Shown piece by piece: positions 1 through 9,785 of a DNA stretch of 64,000 bases. This DNA is from Aurantiacibacter sp. MUD61. Its GTDB lineage: Bacteria; Pseudomonadota; Alphaproteobacteria; Sphingomonadales; Sphingomonadaceae. A model generated the notes under the pieces. That model had not been told where the DNA came from and did no database searches. It saw only the letters and a program-made list of their open reading frames with translations. The translations under genes and the position numbers were made by a program. Every line of letters starts with the position of its first letter. Position 1 is the first letter of the stretch. The DNA lies in the NCBI RefSeq assembly GCF_027912455.1, contig NZ_CP115446.1, positions 581,501 to 645,500 on the forward strand. Reading direction: 5' to 3'.

Positions 1-51
1 CAGCAGGACCAATGTGATGATGACCGAGCGAAAGATGAAGCTCTTGTTCAC
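1..51 (-). CDS. 5' end of a membrane-anchored or exported protein (partial)
   Basis: Only 17 codons are in the window. A GTG start at 51 overlaps the TGA stop of the upstream esterase gene (GTGA), and a strong GGAGGGAG ribosome binding site lies at 53-60. The visible peptide ([17 protein letters not shown]) is a short positively charged segment followed by hydrophobic residues, typical of a signal peptide or N-terminal anchor. The overlap implies translational coupling with the esterase. The function cannot be told from this fragment. Confidence 0.6.
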   Translation of the reverse strand, partial: MNKSFIFRSVIITLVLL

Positions 52-896
52 TCTCCCTCCTCGCACGGCACGTCAAAACCCCATTCCGCATCGAAATCAT
101 ACCCGGTCGGCAGCAGGTACTGCATCACCGTGGGGGTGAGGATGTGGTAGGCGGTCGCGTGCGTCAGTTCAGGCGTTGCGAGCAAGCAGCCCTGCTCTCC
201 CGCTACCGCTGCGACCATTTCAACCGCTTGCTGCGTTTCCGGACCTTCGTTGGAATAGCTGATGATAAGACGCGGCGCGTCATCCTCGCCAGCCCGTGTT
301 TCCGCAGCCGAGCGGGCGAGCGCCTGGCCGTCCCACCACAGGCTGGGATTGACCGCGCCATAGGCATCGAAGAGGTCCGGTTCTATCAGCCACGTTTCGA
401 CGATGAAAAGCCCCGCAAGCGATTCCCCGAGCGCCACATCCGTGCCGTCGGTGCGATAGGTGCTGTCGATCAGCGGCTTTACCTCGTCGCGGATAAAGGC
501 GCGAAAAGCTGAGGCATTGCCCGCTGTCGGAAAAGCCTCCTGCTCCTCCGCCGTTCCGGTCGATCCGATCAGCTCCGCGCGGCGATCGCGCGTTGTGATG
601 CCGACGACGATCGCGGACTGCGAGCGGCCCCACAGCGCATTGAGCGCACTGGTGCCGGTGACGTGGAGGAAATCCTGGTTCATGCCGCCATCGATCAGGT
701 AAATGACCGGAAAGGCCTCCTCGCCCTCGCGATAATCGGTCGGCAGGTAGACATTGATATGCCGCGCGACAGGCTCTTCATCGAAGGCGAGCATGTGCGT
801 TTCGCCAATGGTTATCGGCGCAGCATCTTGCGCCAGCGCGGGGCTGACGGTCAGTGCAACACTCGCTGCGAAGACAAGCGCGGCGCGGCGGATCAC
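48..896 (-). CDS. Secreted alpha/beta-hydrolase, enterochelin-esterase-like (esterase D family)
   Basis: 282 residues. Residues 1-23 form a signal peptide ending ALAQ, so the protein is periplasmic or secreted. The rest looks like the putative esterase family (Fes/esterase D fold): a strand with VIYLIDGG near 64-71 and a nucleophile elbow GESLAG at 157-162 with Ser159 as the likely nucleophile. His246 or His251 near the C-terminus could complete the triad. The family hydrolyses ester bonds of varied substrates, including siderophores, so the substrate is not assigned. The gene starts 4 bases inside the end of the mutase gene and is followed by a GTGA overlap, so it is the penultimate visible gene of a minus-strand operon. 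Confidence 0.75.
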   Translation of the reverse strand: MIRRAALVFAASVALTVSPALAQDAAPITIGETHMLAFDEEPVARHINVYLPTDYREGEEAFPVIYLIDGGMNQDFLHVTGTSALNALWGRSQSAIVVGITTRDRRAELIGSTGTAEEQEAFPTAGNASAFRAFIRDEVKPLIDSTYRTDGTDVALGESLAGLFIVETWLIEPDLFDAYGAVNPSLWWDGQALARSAAETRAGEDDAPRLIISYSNEGPETQQAVEMVAAVAGEQGCLLATPELTHATAYHILTPTVMQYLLPTGYDFDAEWGFDVPCEEGE

Positions 897-3130
897 TCGG
901 CATCCTCCAGCGTTTCGTCGGCGGGAGGCATGTTGTGGCCGAGTAGGCGCAACACATCCGCCGCCGCCTCGACCACATTGGTGCCCGGCCCGTAAATGCC
1001 CTGCACACCGGCCGTTTTGAGAAACTCATAGTCGGGCTGCGGGATCACGCCGCCTGCCACCACCTTGATATCCGCGCGGCCTGCATCGCGTAGGTGCTGG
1101 ATCAGTTCGGGGATCAGGGTCTTATGGCCTGCCGCGAGTGAGCTTGCGCCCACGGCATCGACATCGTTGTCGAGCGCCATTTTCGCCGTTTCTTCCGGCG
1201 TCTGGAACAGCGGGCCGGAGAGCACGTCGAAGCCCATGTCGGCAAAGGCGGATGCGATCACATTCGCGCCGCGATCGTGCCCGTCCTGCCCCATCTTCGC
1301 GACGAGGATACGCGGCTTGTGACCGAGGCGGCGCGCGACGGCTTCGACACCGGCAACGACTTGCGCGTAACGCTCGTCATTCTCGTAAGCCGCGGCGTAA
1401 ACGCCCTTCACGGGCTTGGGCAGCGTGTCATAGCGACCGAAAGCGTTTTCCATCGCGCTGGAGATTTCGCCCAGCGTCGCATCGTGGCGGGCGGCCTCGA
1501 CTGCAAGGGCGAGGAGATTTTGCGAAAGGTCCGTTCGTGCTGAGCTTGTCGAAGCGCGATTGTCCTCCGCCGCGCCTAGTCGCCCTTCGACAGGCTCAGG
1601 ACGAACGGGGGTGGTGCGGCATGCTTCGGTAAGCGCCTTCAACGCCTCCTGGCATGCGCTCTCATCGCGGCCCGAACGGACTTTCTCCAGCCGCGCGATC
1701 TGGCTCTGGCGCACCGCGTGATTGTCGATATCGAGCGTGTCGATTTCGTCTTCCTTGTCGCGGCGGTACTTGTTCACGCCGACGATCACTGTCTCGCCCT
1801 TGTCGACCTTGGCCTGCTTCGCGGCTGCAGCTTCCTCGATCGCGGCCTTCGGCGCGCCGGAGGCCACGTAAGCGGTCATCCCGCCCGCTTCCTCGACTTC
1901 GGCCAGCAATTCGCGCGCCTTGTCGGCGATTTCGGCGGTCAGCGCCTCGATGTAATAGGAGCCACCCAGCGGATCGGCGACATTGGTGATGCCGGTCTCT
2001 TCCTGTAGGATAAGCTGGGTGTTGCGGGCGATGCGGGCGCTGAAATCCGTGGGCAGCGCGATGGCTTCATCCAACGCATTGGTGTGCAGAGATTGCGTCC
2101 CGCCGAGCACTGCCGAAAGCGCTTCCAGCGTGGTGCGGATGACGTTGTTGTAGGGGTCCTGCTCCTGCAGCGAGACGCCGCTCGTCTGGCAATGCGTACG
2201 CAACATTTTCGACTTGGGGTTTTTGGCGCCCAGATCTGTCATGACATCGTGCCACAGCATGCGCGCGGCGCGCATCTTGGCGATCTCCATGAAGAAGTTC
2301 ATGCCGATGCCCCAGAAGAAGGACAGGCGCGGCGCAAAGGCATCGATGTCGAGGCCCGTTTCCATCGCCCGCTTCGCATATTCCTTACCGTCGGCGATGG
2401 TGAAGGCGAGCTCCTGCACCGCCGTCGCCCCGGCCTCGTGCATGTGATAGCCGCTGATCGAGATGCTGTTGAACCGCGGCATGTGCTGGCTGGTGTAGGC
2501 GATGATGTCCGACACGATCCGCATCGATGGCTCGGGCGGATAGATATAGGTGTTGCGGACCATGAACTCCTTCAGGATGTCGTTCTGGATGGTGCCGCTG
2601 AGCTTATCCTGAGAAACGCCTGCCCGCTCCGCCGCGACGATATAGAACGCCATCACCGGGATCACCGCGCCGTTCATCGTCATGGAGACGGACATCTCGT
2701 CGAGCGGGATCTGGTCGAACAGAATTTCCATGTCGCGCACGGTGTCGATGGCGACCCCCGCCTTGCCGACATCGCCAACAACGCGCGGATGGTCGCTGTC
2801 ATATCCGCGGTGGGTGGCAAGATCGAAAGCGACCGACAGGCCCTTCTGTCCTGCAGCAAGGTTGCGGCGGTAAAAGGCGTTCGATTCCTCGGCGGTGGAG
2901 AAGCCCGCATATTGCCGGATTGTCCACGGGCGGCCAGCGTACATGCTGGCATAGGGTCCGCGGGTGAAGGGCTCGAAACCGGGCAGGCCCGGGCCTTCGT
3001 CAGGCGCATCTTCCGCCGTGTAGAGCGGCTGCACGGCGATGCCTTCGGGCGTGTGCCACGTCAGGTCGCGCCCTTTGACTTCCTTCGCGGCCTTTTCCTG
3101 CCAGTCTGCCTTGGTGGGTTTGTCAGTCAT
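893..3130 (-). CDS. scpA: Methylmalonyl-CoA mutase (adenosylcobalamin-dependent), single-chain
   Basis: 745 residues. It interconverts (R)-methylmalonyl-CoA and succinyl-CoA, the last step that feeds propionyl-CoA into the TCA cycle. The N-terminal TIM-barrel domain covers about 1-500. The C-terminal B12 domain covers about 604-735 and has the base-off DxHxxG motif (DGHDRG, ligand His618). The chain resembles the alpha-type or homodimeric enzyme. Residues about 504-535, in the interdomain linker, are encoded by a pair of inverted copies of a dispersed palindromic repeat ([10 protein letters not shown] and [12 protein letters not shown]). The insert stays in frame and adds about 30 residues absent from typical homologues as I remember them. 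It follows pccB and the epimerase on the same strand, so the pathway is nearly complete here; the biotin-carboxylase subunit pccA is not in the window. Confidence 0.95.
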   Translation of the reverse strand: MTDKPTKADWQEKAAKEVKGRDLTWHTPEGIAVQPLYTAEDAPDEGPGLPGFEPFTRGPYASMYAGRPWTIRQYAGFSTAEESNAFYRRNLAAGQKGLSVAFDLATHRGYDSDHPRVVGDVGKAGVAIDTVRDMEILFDQIPLDEMSVSMTMNGAVIPVMAFYIVAAERAGVSQDKLSGTIQNDILKEFMVRNTYIYPPEPSMRIVSDIIAYTSQHMPRFNSISISGYHMHEAGATAVQELAFTIADGKEYAKRAMETGLDIDAFAPRLSFFWGIGMNFFMEIAKMRAARMLWHDVMTDLGAKNPKSKMLRTHCQTSGVSLQEQDPYNNVIRTTLEALSAVLGGTQSLHTNALDEAIALPTDFSARIARNTQLILQEETGITNVADPLGGSYYIEALTAEIADKARELLAEVEEAGGMTAYVASGAPKAAIEEAAAAKQAKVDKGETVIVGVNKYRRDKEDEIDTLDIDNHAVRQSQIARLEKVRSGRDESACQEALKALTEACRTTPVRPEPVEGRLGAAEDNRASTSSARTDLSQNLLALAVEAARHDATLGEISSAMENAFGRYDTLPKPVKGVYAAAYENDERYAQVVAGVEAVARRLGHKPRILVAKMGQDGHDRGANVIASAFADMGFDVLSGPLFQTPEETAKMALDNDVDAVGASSLAAGHKTLIPELIQHLRDAGRADIKVVAGGVIPQPDYEFLKTAGVQGIYGPGTNVVEAAADVLRLLGHNMPPADETLEDAE
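1531..1608. repeat. Inverted pair of dispersed REP-like repeats inside the mutase gene
   Basis: Arm 1 (1531-1557) reads CGTTCGTGCTGAGCTTGTCG and then AAGCGCG. Arm 2 (1581-1608) is the reverse complement of CGTTCGTCCTGAGCCTGTCG followed by AAGGGCG. The arms face each other about 23 bases apart, as in REPIN elements. Related copies lie at 3146-3231 and 37195-37220. Arm 1 carries two substitutions relative to the core seen elsewhere. The element lies in the domain linker of methylmalonyl-CoA mutase and is translated without a frameshift or stop. Confidence 0.9.
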
Positions 3131-3145
3131 AAAACAATCCGGATG

Positions 3146-3231
3146 CCCTGAGCTTGTCGAAGGGCTGCACTTTCTTTTGTAGGCCCGCGCTTCAACAAAA
3201 GCAGCCCTTCGACAAGCTCAGGACGAACGGG
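3146..3231. repeat. Intergenic REP-like inverted pair between epimerase and mutase genes
   Basis: A 21-22 base arm (CCTGAGCTTGTCGAAGGG then CTGC, 3147-3168) is matched exactly in inverted orientation at 3201-3222, with the repeat continuing to 3231 (CGTTCGT end). Inside the arms, CTTTTGT and ACAAAAG extend the stem. The element sits between the stop of the methylmalonyl-CoA epimerase gene and the start of the mutase gene. It may stabilise or partly terminate the transcript there. Confidence 0.85.
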
Positions 3232-3247
3232 TGTGTGGTTGATGCCC

Positions 3248-3697
3248 TCAATTGGACCAATGCGCGCCGTCCTTGGGCGTTTCCATGATTTCGGTCAGCT
3301 GGCCCATCATGTCCTTCGGGTGGAGGAAGAAGATCGGCGTGCCATGCGCACCGATGCGGGTGGGGCCGAGGATGCGCTTGCCTAGCTCCTCGAACCATTT
3401 GCGCGCGTCCTCGATATCCTCGACTTCGTAACAGACATGGTGCTGCCCGCCCGCCGGGTTCTTCTCGAGGAAATTGGCGAGCGGACTGTCGGGGCCGAGC
3501 GGCTCGATCAGCTCGATCTGTGTGCCTTCCGTGCCGTTCTGGCCGGGCGTGTCGACAAAGCAGACCTTCACCCCCTGCGCCTCGAGGTCGAATGGCTCAT
3601 GGAACGAGGTCGCGCCCATGACATTGCGGTAATAGCGTATCGATTCCGCGATGGATGGCGTGGCTACACCGATATGGTTGAGACGGCCTAGTTTCAT
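3248..3697 (-). CDS. mce: Methylmalonyl-CoA epimerase
   Basis: 149 residues with the vicinal-oxygen-chelate fold: an N-terminal LNHIGVA strand (metal ligand His8) and the pair QHHVCYEVED later, as in bacterial methylmalonyl-CoA epimerases. It converts (S)- to (R)-methylmalonyl-CoA and so links propionyl-CoA carboxylase with the mutase. Its ATG overlaps the stop of the preceding small membrane-protein gene (ATGA at 3694-3697), and the mutase follows after an intergenic repeat pair. Length is normal for the family. Confidence 0.93.
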   Translation of the reverse strand: MKLGRLNHIGVATPSIAESIRYYRNVMGATSFHEPFDLEAQGVKVCFVDTPGQNGTEGTQIELIEPLGPDSPLANFLEKNPAGGQHHVCYEVEDIEDARKWFEELGKRILGPTRIGAHGTPIFFLHPKDMMGQLTEIMETPKDGAHWSN

Positions 3698-4047
3698 GAT
3701 GCGGCTCCCAAGAATTCCATGACCTCAGTCCACTTTGCCACTAGCAAAACGCTGGGGCCGACAACGCCAAGCAACGCAAAGATTGCAATGTACATCCAGA
3801 ACAACAGAGGCTCTTTGTCTCTGGTTGATGTCCGCCCGCGAAAGGTTAGCGCCCCTTCTTGCAATGACACTCGGATTCCCCAAACAGCCCATATCGGCAT
3901 GGCTACAATCATCGATAGAATGCCCGCAGCTTGACCAAATGCCTCCCAAACCAATAGCAAAGCTATCGAAAGCGCGACACCAAGCACCCATCGGCTAACT
4001 GCCATTAAGCGCCCATCCTCGAATGCAAGCCCGAGACGAAAACTCAC
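3694..4047 (-). CDS. Small membrane protein in the propionate operon, function unknown
   Basis: 117 residues from a GTG start that overlaps the pccB stop (GTGA at 4044-4047). An alternative ATG lies 15 codons later (MAVSRWV). Hydrophobic stretches suggest three membrane helices: about 18-37, 40-60 and 83-106. The base composition is more AT-rich than its neighbours. Overlaps on both sides show it is translated with pccB and the epimerase. I do not recognise a family. Confidence 0.7.
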   Translation of the reverse strand: MSFRLGLAFEDGRLMAVSRWVLGVALSIALLLVWEAFGQAAGILSMIVAMPIWAVWGIRVSLQEGALTFRGRTSTRDKEPLLFWMYIAIFALLGVVGPSVLLVAKWTEVMEFLGAAS

Positions 4048-5576
4048 AGCGGCAGATTATCATGCTTCTTCCACGGATTCTCGAGCTGCTTGTTCCGCAG
4101 CTTCCGCAGCCCCAGCGCGATCCGCTTGCGGGTCGAGTGCGGGTAGATCACTTCGTCGATATAGCCGCGTGAGGCTGCCACGAAGGGGTTGGCGAAGCGG
4201 TCTTCGTATTCCTTCGTTTTCTCGGCGATCTTTTCGGGGTCGTCGCGGTCCTTGCGGAAGATGATTTCCACCGCGCCTTTGGCGCCCATCACGGCGATTT
4301 CGGCGGTCGGCCAGGCGTAGTTCAAATCGCCGCGCAGGTGCTTCGAGGCCATCACATCATAGGCGCCGCCATAGGCCTTGCGCGTAATAATAGTGATCTT
4401 GGGCACGGTCGCCTCGGCATAGGCGAAGAGCAGCTTTGCGCCGTGCTTGATGATGCCGTTGTGTTCCTGCGCGGTGCCGGGGAGGAAGCCGGGCACGTCC
4501 ACCAGCGTCACGATCGGGATGCTGAAGGCATCGCAGAAACGCACGAAGCGCGCGGCCTTGCGGCTGGCATTGATGTCGAGCACGCCCGCCAGCACCATCG
4601 GCTGGTTGGCGACGAAGCCCACCGGGCGGCCTTCGATGCGGCCGAAGCCGGTGATGATGTTGGCGCCGTGTTCGGGCTGGATTTCGAAGAAGGTGCCCTC
4701 GTCCACCACCTTCGCGATCACCTCATGCATGTCATAGGGCATGTTGGCATTGGCGGGGATGATCGTGTCGAGGCTTTCCTCGTGCCGGTCCCACGGATCG
4801 TCGGTCGGCAGTTCGGGCAGATCGGCCTTGTTGTTGGCAGGCAGGAAACCCATCAGGTCGCGCGCGGCGAGCAGCGCCTCGATATCGTTTTCAAGTGCGA
4901 GGTCGGCAACCGAAGTCTTGGTGGTGTGCACCACTGCCCCGCCAAGTTCTTCCTGTGTGACTTCCTCATTGGTGACGGTCTTCACCTCTTCGGGCCCGGT
5001 CACGAACATGTAGGAGCTATCCTTCACCATGAAGATGAAGTCAGTCATGGCGGGCGAATACACCGCACCGCCCGCGCATGGCCCCATGATCAGCGAGAGC
5101 TGCGGCACCACGCCGGATGCGAGCACATTCGCCTGAAACACTTCGGCATAGCCGCCGAGCGATGCCACTCCTTCCTGAATACGCGCGCCGCCGGAATCGT
5201 TGAGGCCGATGACCGGCGCACCCACGCGCATCGCCATGTCCATGACCTTGCAGATCTTCTCCGCATGCCGCTTGGACAATGAGCCGCCGAAGACAGTGAA
5301 ATCCTGCGAGAATACGTAAACGAGCCGGCCATTGATCGTGCCCGACCCAGTGACGACGCCATCGCCCGGGATCTTTTGGCTTTCCATGCCGAAATCGACG
5401 CAATCGTGCTCGACATAAGTGTCCAGCTCTTCGAAGGAATCCTCGTCAAGTAGGACGTCCAGCCGCTCTCGCGCGGTCAGCTTGCCCTTGGCGTGCTGTG
5501 CGTCGATGCGCTTTTGTCCGCCGCCCATGCGGGCAGCTTCACGGCGGCGTTCCATTTCGGCGATATTCGCGGACAT
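4044..5576 (-). CDS. pccB: Propionyl-CoA carboxylase beta (carboxyltransferase) subunit
   Basis: 510 residues from ATG at 5576. A longer frame exists upstream, but this start has AGGAG just before it and matches the family N-terminus ([20 protein letters not shown]). It is the acyl-CoA carboxyltransferase that moves CO2 from carboxybiotin to propionyl-CoA, giving (S)-methylmalonyl-CoA. Visible motifs are GGARIQEGV in the N-terminal crotonase fold, [12 protein letters not shown], and the C-terminal [19 protein letters not shown] and [13 protein letters not shown] segments. It works with a biotin-carrying alpha subunit, pccA, which is not in this window. The next genes downstream are the small membrane protein, epimerase and mutase. 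Confidence 0.95.
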   Translation of the reverse strand: MSANIAEMERRREAARMGGGQKRIDAQHAKGKLTARERLDVLLDEDSFEELDTYVEHDCVDFGMESQKIPGDGVVTGSGTINGRLVYVFSQDFTVFGGSLSKRHAEKICKVMDMAMRVGAPVIGLNDSGGARIQEGVASLGGYAEVFQANVLASGVVPQLSLIMGPCAGGAVYSPAMTDFIFMVKDSSYMFVTGPEEVKTVTNEEVTQEELGGAVVHTTKTSVADLALENDIEALLAARDLMGFLPANNKADLPELPTDDPWDRHEESLDTIIPANANMPYDMHEVIAKVVDEGTFFEIQPEHGANIITGFGRIEGRPVGFVANQPMVLAGVLDINASRKAARFVRFCDAFSIPIVTLVDVPGFLPGTAQEHNGIIKHGAKLLFAYAEATVPKITIITRKAYGGAYDVMASKHLRGDLNYAWPTAEIAVMGAKGAVEIIFRKDRDDPEKIAEKTKEYEDRFANPFVAASRGYIDEVIYPHSTRKRIALGLRKLRNKQLENPWKKHDNLPL

Positions 5577-5660
5577 ATCTGTGGCTCTCCTCGTGCCAAT
5601 GCCGTTGCACGGGAAACCGGTTGAGGTCAACGCATCGGGCAGCCAATCATGGCCGCGATG

Positions 5661-7064
5661 TTACATTGCGCAGGCGGGTGCTTCCTGCGGCTGGGCCTCG
5701 AGCCAGGCGATGGTCGCATCGACCTGTTCTGCTGAAGCACCGAGATAGCTGTCGAAATCGAGCAGCTCGTCGATCTGTCCGGCGATCAGCGGAGCCAGCC
5801 TGTCATCTGCGAGCAAAGCTTCGCGGAAGGGAATACCCTCTTCCTGCGCGTGATTGGCGGCTTCGGCGACATGTTCTTCCGCAGCTTCCTTGCCAAGCTC
5901 ATCTTCGACCGCGAAGACGATCCGCTGGGCGAGCACCATGCCATCCGTGCTTTCGAGATTGGCGCGCATCCGATCCGGATTGATCACCAGCCGATCGAGC
6001 AGCGTGTTGAGATCGCCCGTCATCTCTCCTGCCGCCAGCGAGATATCCTCGATGGTCGAATTGGGGCGCGAAGTGTTGTCGCGTTCGAAATAGTTCGCCA
6101 CGTCGTCGATCAAAATGCTCGAAATCGCGGGGATCACCCGGCCTGCATGCATCAGCTGTTCGGAGCGGCTGGGATTGATCTTGTGCGGCATGGAGCTCGA
6201 GCTGACCGCTGTCGAAATGCGCCGCTCGTAGAGCTCGCCGATATCGGTCATCTGCATCAGGAACACCTCTTGCCCGACATGCGCCTGCGTGCGCGACATG
6301 ATGGCGAGCACGCTGGCATATTCGCCGAACACATCGCGAAGCCCGTGCCAATCCGCCGGTGTCACCGGGCCGAGGCCGAGATAGTCCGCCGCTGCGATCT
6401 CCATTGCCGGGCCATCGGGGCCGAGCCCCAGATGCGTGCCGACCGCGCCGCGCAGCACGCCAAGCGTTCCCACCCGGCACGCGACTGCATCGAGCCGCTC
6501 GATATTCCTGCGATTGGCCGCCGCCCATGTCGCCACTTTCTTGCCGAAAGTGATCGGCAGAGCATGCTGGCCGAGCGTGCGCCCGACCATTGGCGTATCG
6601 CGATGCTCCCGCGCCAGCGCGATCATGCGGCCTTCTGCCTCCACAAGATCGGCGCGCAGCAGGGCAATCGTCTGGCGGATCTGCAGGATGCGCACCGTGT
6701 CATAGACATCGACTGTGGTGACACCGCGGTGGAGCGCATTGCTCGCATCTTCCGACAGCACTCGCCGCCACACATTGAGCAGCGCAACCATGCGGTGGCG
6801 CACGCGGCTGTATTCATCGGAAACGTCTTCGAGCGGGGCGTATTCGATCGACGCGGTGCGCGCGATTTCGTCCGCCGCCTCCTGAGAGATATAGCCGTAA
6901 TCGGCCTGTGCCTGCGCGAAAGCCGCCTCGACATCCATCACCAGCTCGTTGCGATATTCGTCGGTGAACACGGCATCCACATCATCGGGAACGGGTGTTT
7001 CCGATTGCGCGAATGCGGGTGTGGAGCCGCATAACAGGGCGGCAAGCAGGGCGCGTTTGAACAT
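5661..7064 (-). CDS. Exported lyase of the fumarase/aspartase superfamily (CMLE/PurB-like)
   Basis: 467 residues. Residues 1-20 are a convincing signal peptide ending AFAQ. The remainder is a fumarase/aspartase-superfamily lyase: TTVDVYDTVRILQIR and HRDTPMVGRTLGQHALP segments, then the family signature SSSMPHKINPSRSE. These resemble 3-carboxy-cis,cis-muconate cycloisomerase and adenylosuccinate lyase more than fumarase. Such enzymes catalyse beta-elimination, often releasing fumarate, and are normally cytoplasmic, so the export signal is unusual. The substrate is unknown. Its ATG overlaps the stop of the M14 carboxypeptidase gene (7062-7066), so the two are coupled. Confidence 0.85.
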   Translation of the reverse strand: MFKRALLAALLCGSTPAFAQSETPVPDDVDAVFTDEYRNELVMDVEAAFAQAQADYGYISQEAADEIARTASIEYAPLEDVSDEYSRVRHRMVALLNVWRRVLSEDASNALHRGVTTVDVYDTVRILQIRQTIALLRADLVEAEGRMIALAREHRDTPMVGRTLGQHALPITFGKKVATWAAANRRNIERLDAVACRVGTLGVLRGAVGTHLGLGPDGPAMEIAAADYLGLGPVTPADWHGLRDVFGEYASVLAIMSRTQAHVGQEVFLMQMTDIGELYERRISTAVSSSSMPHKINPSRSEQLMHAGRVIPAISSILIDDVANYFERDNTSRPNSTIEDISLAAGEMTGDLNTLLDRLVINPDRMRANLESTDGMVLAQRIVFAVEDELGKEAAEEHVAEAANHAQEEGIPFREALLADDRLAPLIAGQIDELLDFDSYLGASAEQVDATIAWLEAQPQEAPACAM

Positions 7065-8254
7065 CAGTCGGTCTCCGCAGGCGGAAAGTCTTCGAGCAAT
7101 TGTGCCATCATGGCTTCTGCAGCCGCGCGTGCAAGCCGCTGGGTGCGCGCAAGATCGGTCTCGTCGCCGATTTCGAGCGTTACGCCCGGACGGTGAAAGG
7201 TGCGGGTAAACCAGCTGCGCGCCGTGGGCAGGCCGGGATTGTTGCCGGTGATCGGTTCGAAGCCGGGCTCGTCACCCATCCTCGCATCCACACGCGCGAT
7301 CCAGTTGGAGAGGAACGGCTCCACACCCGGCGCATCGGGCTGCGGCACATAAAGGACATCGCCCACCCGCGTTGCATGGAAATCGACCATCAGAACAGGC
7401 CGCTCGCCCGCCTGCCAGCGATCGTAGACGAAGCTGCCAACAGCATGGCTTTCGATCTGCGAGTAGATACCCCAGTCGCGGTTCAAATCCTCCAGTCCCG
7501 CCGTCGTGCGCCAGTGCCCCGCCGCGATCCCATCGGGATTGAGCAGCGGGAAAGCGTCGATCCGGAAGCGGGCGCGGAACCGGTTGGCGAGTGCACCATC
7601 CTCCGCGATCCGCTCCAGAAATGCGCGCATGGCGAGGGAGCCGGACACTTCTGGCGGGTGCTGTCCGCCGAGCAATAGCACGATGAGCGGGCTATCGCTC
7701 ACATCTGACGTGAGCCGGACGATGTTGCGCCCTTCACGCGAAGCACCGGCGATATGGAAGGAGAAGTCACTGGCTTCAGCGAAACCGCGCGCCCATGCGA
7801 CGCGATCGGGACTTGGGATGACCGGCTGGGCAGATACGCGGAAGCGCCCGGCAGGGAGAGTCAGCGTCAATATGGCGCGCTCGCCAAGGTCCTCGGTCGA
7901 AACACTCGGCTCCATCTCCGCGCGCGAAGTATCGCGCACTTCGATTTTCGGGACGTAGCGATGCTCGCCATAGGTATAGCGGAGTTCCACCTCCACGGTG
8001 GCTGGCTGTTCTGCCGTGATATCGAAAGCATACCACGGGCTGCGATTGATGGGCGTCGTTTCGGGCGCGATGGTGATGGCAAATCCCGTGTCGGTGCGCT
8101 CGCAATCGCGGCCACCCGCTCCCTCGAAATCGAGATGGAGGCCGACCTCGCCGTCAGCGCATGACTCGGATCGTCCGTCCTGCGCTGCAGCAGGCATCGC
8201 GCCCACTGCCACTGCCGCGCCAATCAGAGAGAGAAAGGCTCGGCCGAATTTCAC
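7064..8254 (-). CDS. Exported M14 zinc carboxypeptidase
   Basis: 396 residues with a signal peptide (1-25, ending AAAQ). An N-terminal beta-rich region (about 30-145) resembles the domain that precedes the catalytic domain in cytosolic-carboxypeptidase-like M14 enzymes. The peptidase domain shows the zinc motif HPPE (His199, Glu202), the LNRDW substrate-binding region near 257-261, the third zinc ligand His293 (DFHA) and the likely catalytic Glu361 (TLEIGDE). It should trim C-terminal residues from peptides in the periplasm. It overlaps the transporter gene upstream and the lyase gene downstream by ATGA junctions, so all three are probably co-translated. Confidence 0.88.
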   Translation of the reverse strand: MKFGRAFLSLIGAAVAVGAMPAAAQDGRSESCADGEVGLHLDFEGAGGRDCERTDTGFAITIAPETTPINRSPWYAFDITAEQPATVEVELRYTYGEHRYVPKIEVRDTSRAEMEPSVSTEDLGERAILTLTLPAGRFRVSAQPVIPSPDRVAWARGFAEASDFSFHIAGASREGRNIVRLTSDVSDSPLIVLLLGGQHPPEVSGSLAMRAFLERIAEDGALANRFRARFRIDAFPLLNPDGIAAGHWRTTAGLEDLNRDWGIYSQIESHAVGSFVYDRWQAGERPVLMVDFHATRVGDVLYVPQPDAPGVEPFLSNWIARVDARMGDEPGFEPITGNNPGLPTARSWFTRTFHRPGVTLEIGDETDLARTQRLARAAAEAMMAQLLEDFPPAETD

Positions 8255-9711
8255 CCGAACACCACCGGCACCAAATAGATCGCCGCCAGTGCCAGCACGC
8301 CCACGCCTACGAGGTTGAGGACGAAGCCCGCCCGCATCATGCGAGGAATGGATACCGCGCCAGAGCTAAACACGATTGCGTTCGGCGGGGTCGCTACCGG
8401 CAGCATGAACGCACAGCTGGCAGCAAGCGTCACCGGTACCACGAACAGCAGCGGGTCCTGCCCGGTCTCAACCGCAACGGCCGCCATTACCGGCAGGAAA
8501 GTGGCCGTGGTGGCAAGATTGCTGGTCAGCTCGGTGAGGAAAATCACCAGCGCCGTCGCCGCGATCAGCAGCAGGGCGATATTAAATGTGCCAAGCGGCG
8601 CGAGCGACTGGCCGATCCATTCGGTGAGACCGCTATCGGTCATCGCGCCCGCCAGTGCGAGGCCGCCGCCGAACAGGATCAGGACCCCCCACGGCAGGCG
8701 GCGCGTATCGTCCCAGGTGACCAGCGCCTTGCCATCGTCCCCGCTGGGAATGATGAAAGCGAGCACCGCCATCGCCATCGCAATACCGGCATCGGAAAGG
8801 CCCTCCAACCCGGTGAGGTCTGCTACAACGCCACGGAACATCCAGCCGATCACGAGGAAGGCAAACAACAGCGCGGTACGCTTTTCGCCCGTGCTTGCCT
8901 TGCCCAATTCGCCGCTCAGCCGCGTGAGGTGCCGCTTGGCTTCTTCCGTCGCGCGGAAGCGGACTTTGTACATCAGCTGCGTCAGCACCAGCCAGGTAAT
9001 CGGCAGCATAACCAACGCAACGGGCAGACCGACCAGCATCCAGCGGCGAAAGTCGATCTCGATGCCGTAATTGTCTTCCAGGAAGCCGGCCATGAAAGCA
9101 TTGGGGGGAGTGCCGACCAGCGTCGCGACCCCGCCCAGCGTTGCGCCATAGGCAAGGCCGAGCAGCAGCGCGGTCTCGAAATCGGCGCGTTCCTTATTGC
9201 CCATATCGCTCATGGAATCGCGGATCACGGCGATCACCGACATGGCGATCGGCAGGAGCATGAGCGTGGTCGAGGTGTTGGAAATCCACATGCTGATCGC
9301 CGCAGCCGCCAGCATGAAGCCGCCGATCAGCGAGCGGCCATTGACCCCTGCCATGCGGAAAATCTGCAGGGCGACACGCCGGTGCAGGCCCGATCGCTCG
9401 ATAGCGAGCGCGATGACGAAACCGCCGAGGAACAGGTAGATAATCGGATTGGCATAGCGCGGCGCGACTTCGTCAATCGGCAACACGCCTGCAAACGGCA
9501 GCACCACGAGTGGCAGGAATGCGGTGACGGCGACCGGAATGGCCTCCGTCGCCCACCACACTGCCATCAGCACCGCCATCGCCGCCACAAACCGTGCGGG
9601 CTCTCCCAGCCCCGCTGGGTCGAACAGCGCATAGGTAATCAGGGACAGCACCGGTCCTCCAAACAGGCCGATAGTCTGATAGCGCGGACGTTCTTCCTGC
9701 GCAGTTGTCAT
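8251..9711 (-). CDS. DASS (SLC13) family sodium:dicarboxylate/anion symporter
   Basis: 486 residues, almost entirely membrane helices. The divalent-anion:Na+ symporter signatures are present: SNTSTTLMLLPIA in the first half and VATPPNAIVFSSGAV near the C-terminus. Characterised relatives import succinate, fumarate, malate or citrate with sodium. It is translationally coupled to the M14 carboxypeptidase and lyase genes. It follows the TonB-dependent receptor on the same strand after a 75-base gap holding a terminator-like hairpin. Confidence 0.92.
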   Translation of the reverse strand: MTTAQEERPRYQTIGLFGGPVLSLITYALFDPAGLGEPARFVAAMAVLMAVWWATEAIPVAVTAFLPLVVLPFAGVLPIDEVAPRYANPIIYLFLGGFVIALAIERSGLHRRVALQIFRMAGVNGRSLIGGFMLAAAAISMWISNTSTTLMLLPIAMSVIAVIRDSMSDMGNKERADFETALLLGLAYGATLGGVATLVGTPPNAFMAGFLEDNYGIEIDFRRWMLVGLPVALVMLPITWLVLTQLMYKVRFRATEEAKRHLTRLSGELGKASTGEKRTALLFAFLVIGWMFRGVVADLTGLEGLSDAGIAMAMAVLAFIIPSGDDGKALVTWDDTRRLPWGVLILFGGGLALAGAMTDSGLTEWIGQSLAPLGTFNIALLLIAATALVIFLTELTSNLATTATFLPVMAAVAVETGQDPLLFVVPVTLAASCAFMLPVATPPNAIVFSSGAVSIPRMMRAGFVLNLVGVGVLALAAIYLVPVVFG

Positions 9712-9750
9712 AAATTCTCCAGCCAGGCTGATTGTGTATCAGAAAATACG

Positions 9751-9775
9751 CCCCGCCAAAGGTGCTGGCGGGGCG
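9751..9775 (-). terminator. Terminator-like hairpin after the TonB receptor gene
   Basis: CGCCCCGCC and GGCGGGGCG form a perfect 9-bp stem with an 8-base loop. Read on the minus strand the stem is followed by TATTTTCTG, a weak U-tract. It lies just after the receptor stop and before the DASS gene, so it may attenuate rather than fully stop transcription. Confidence 0.7.
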
Positions 9776-9785
9776 TTATCGGCAA

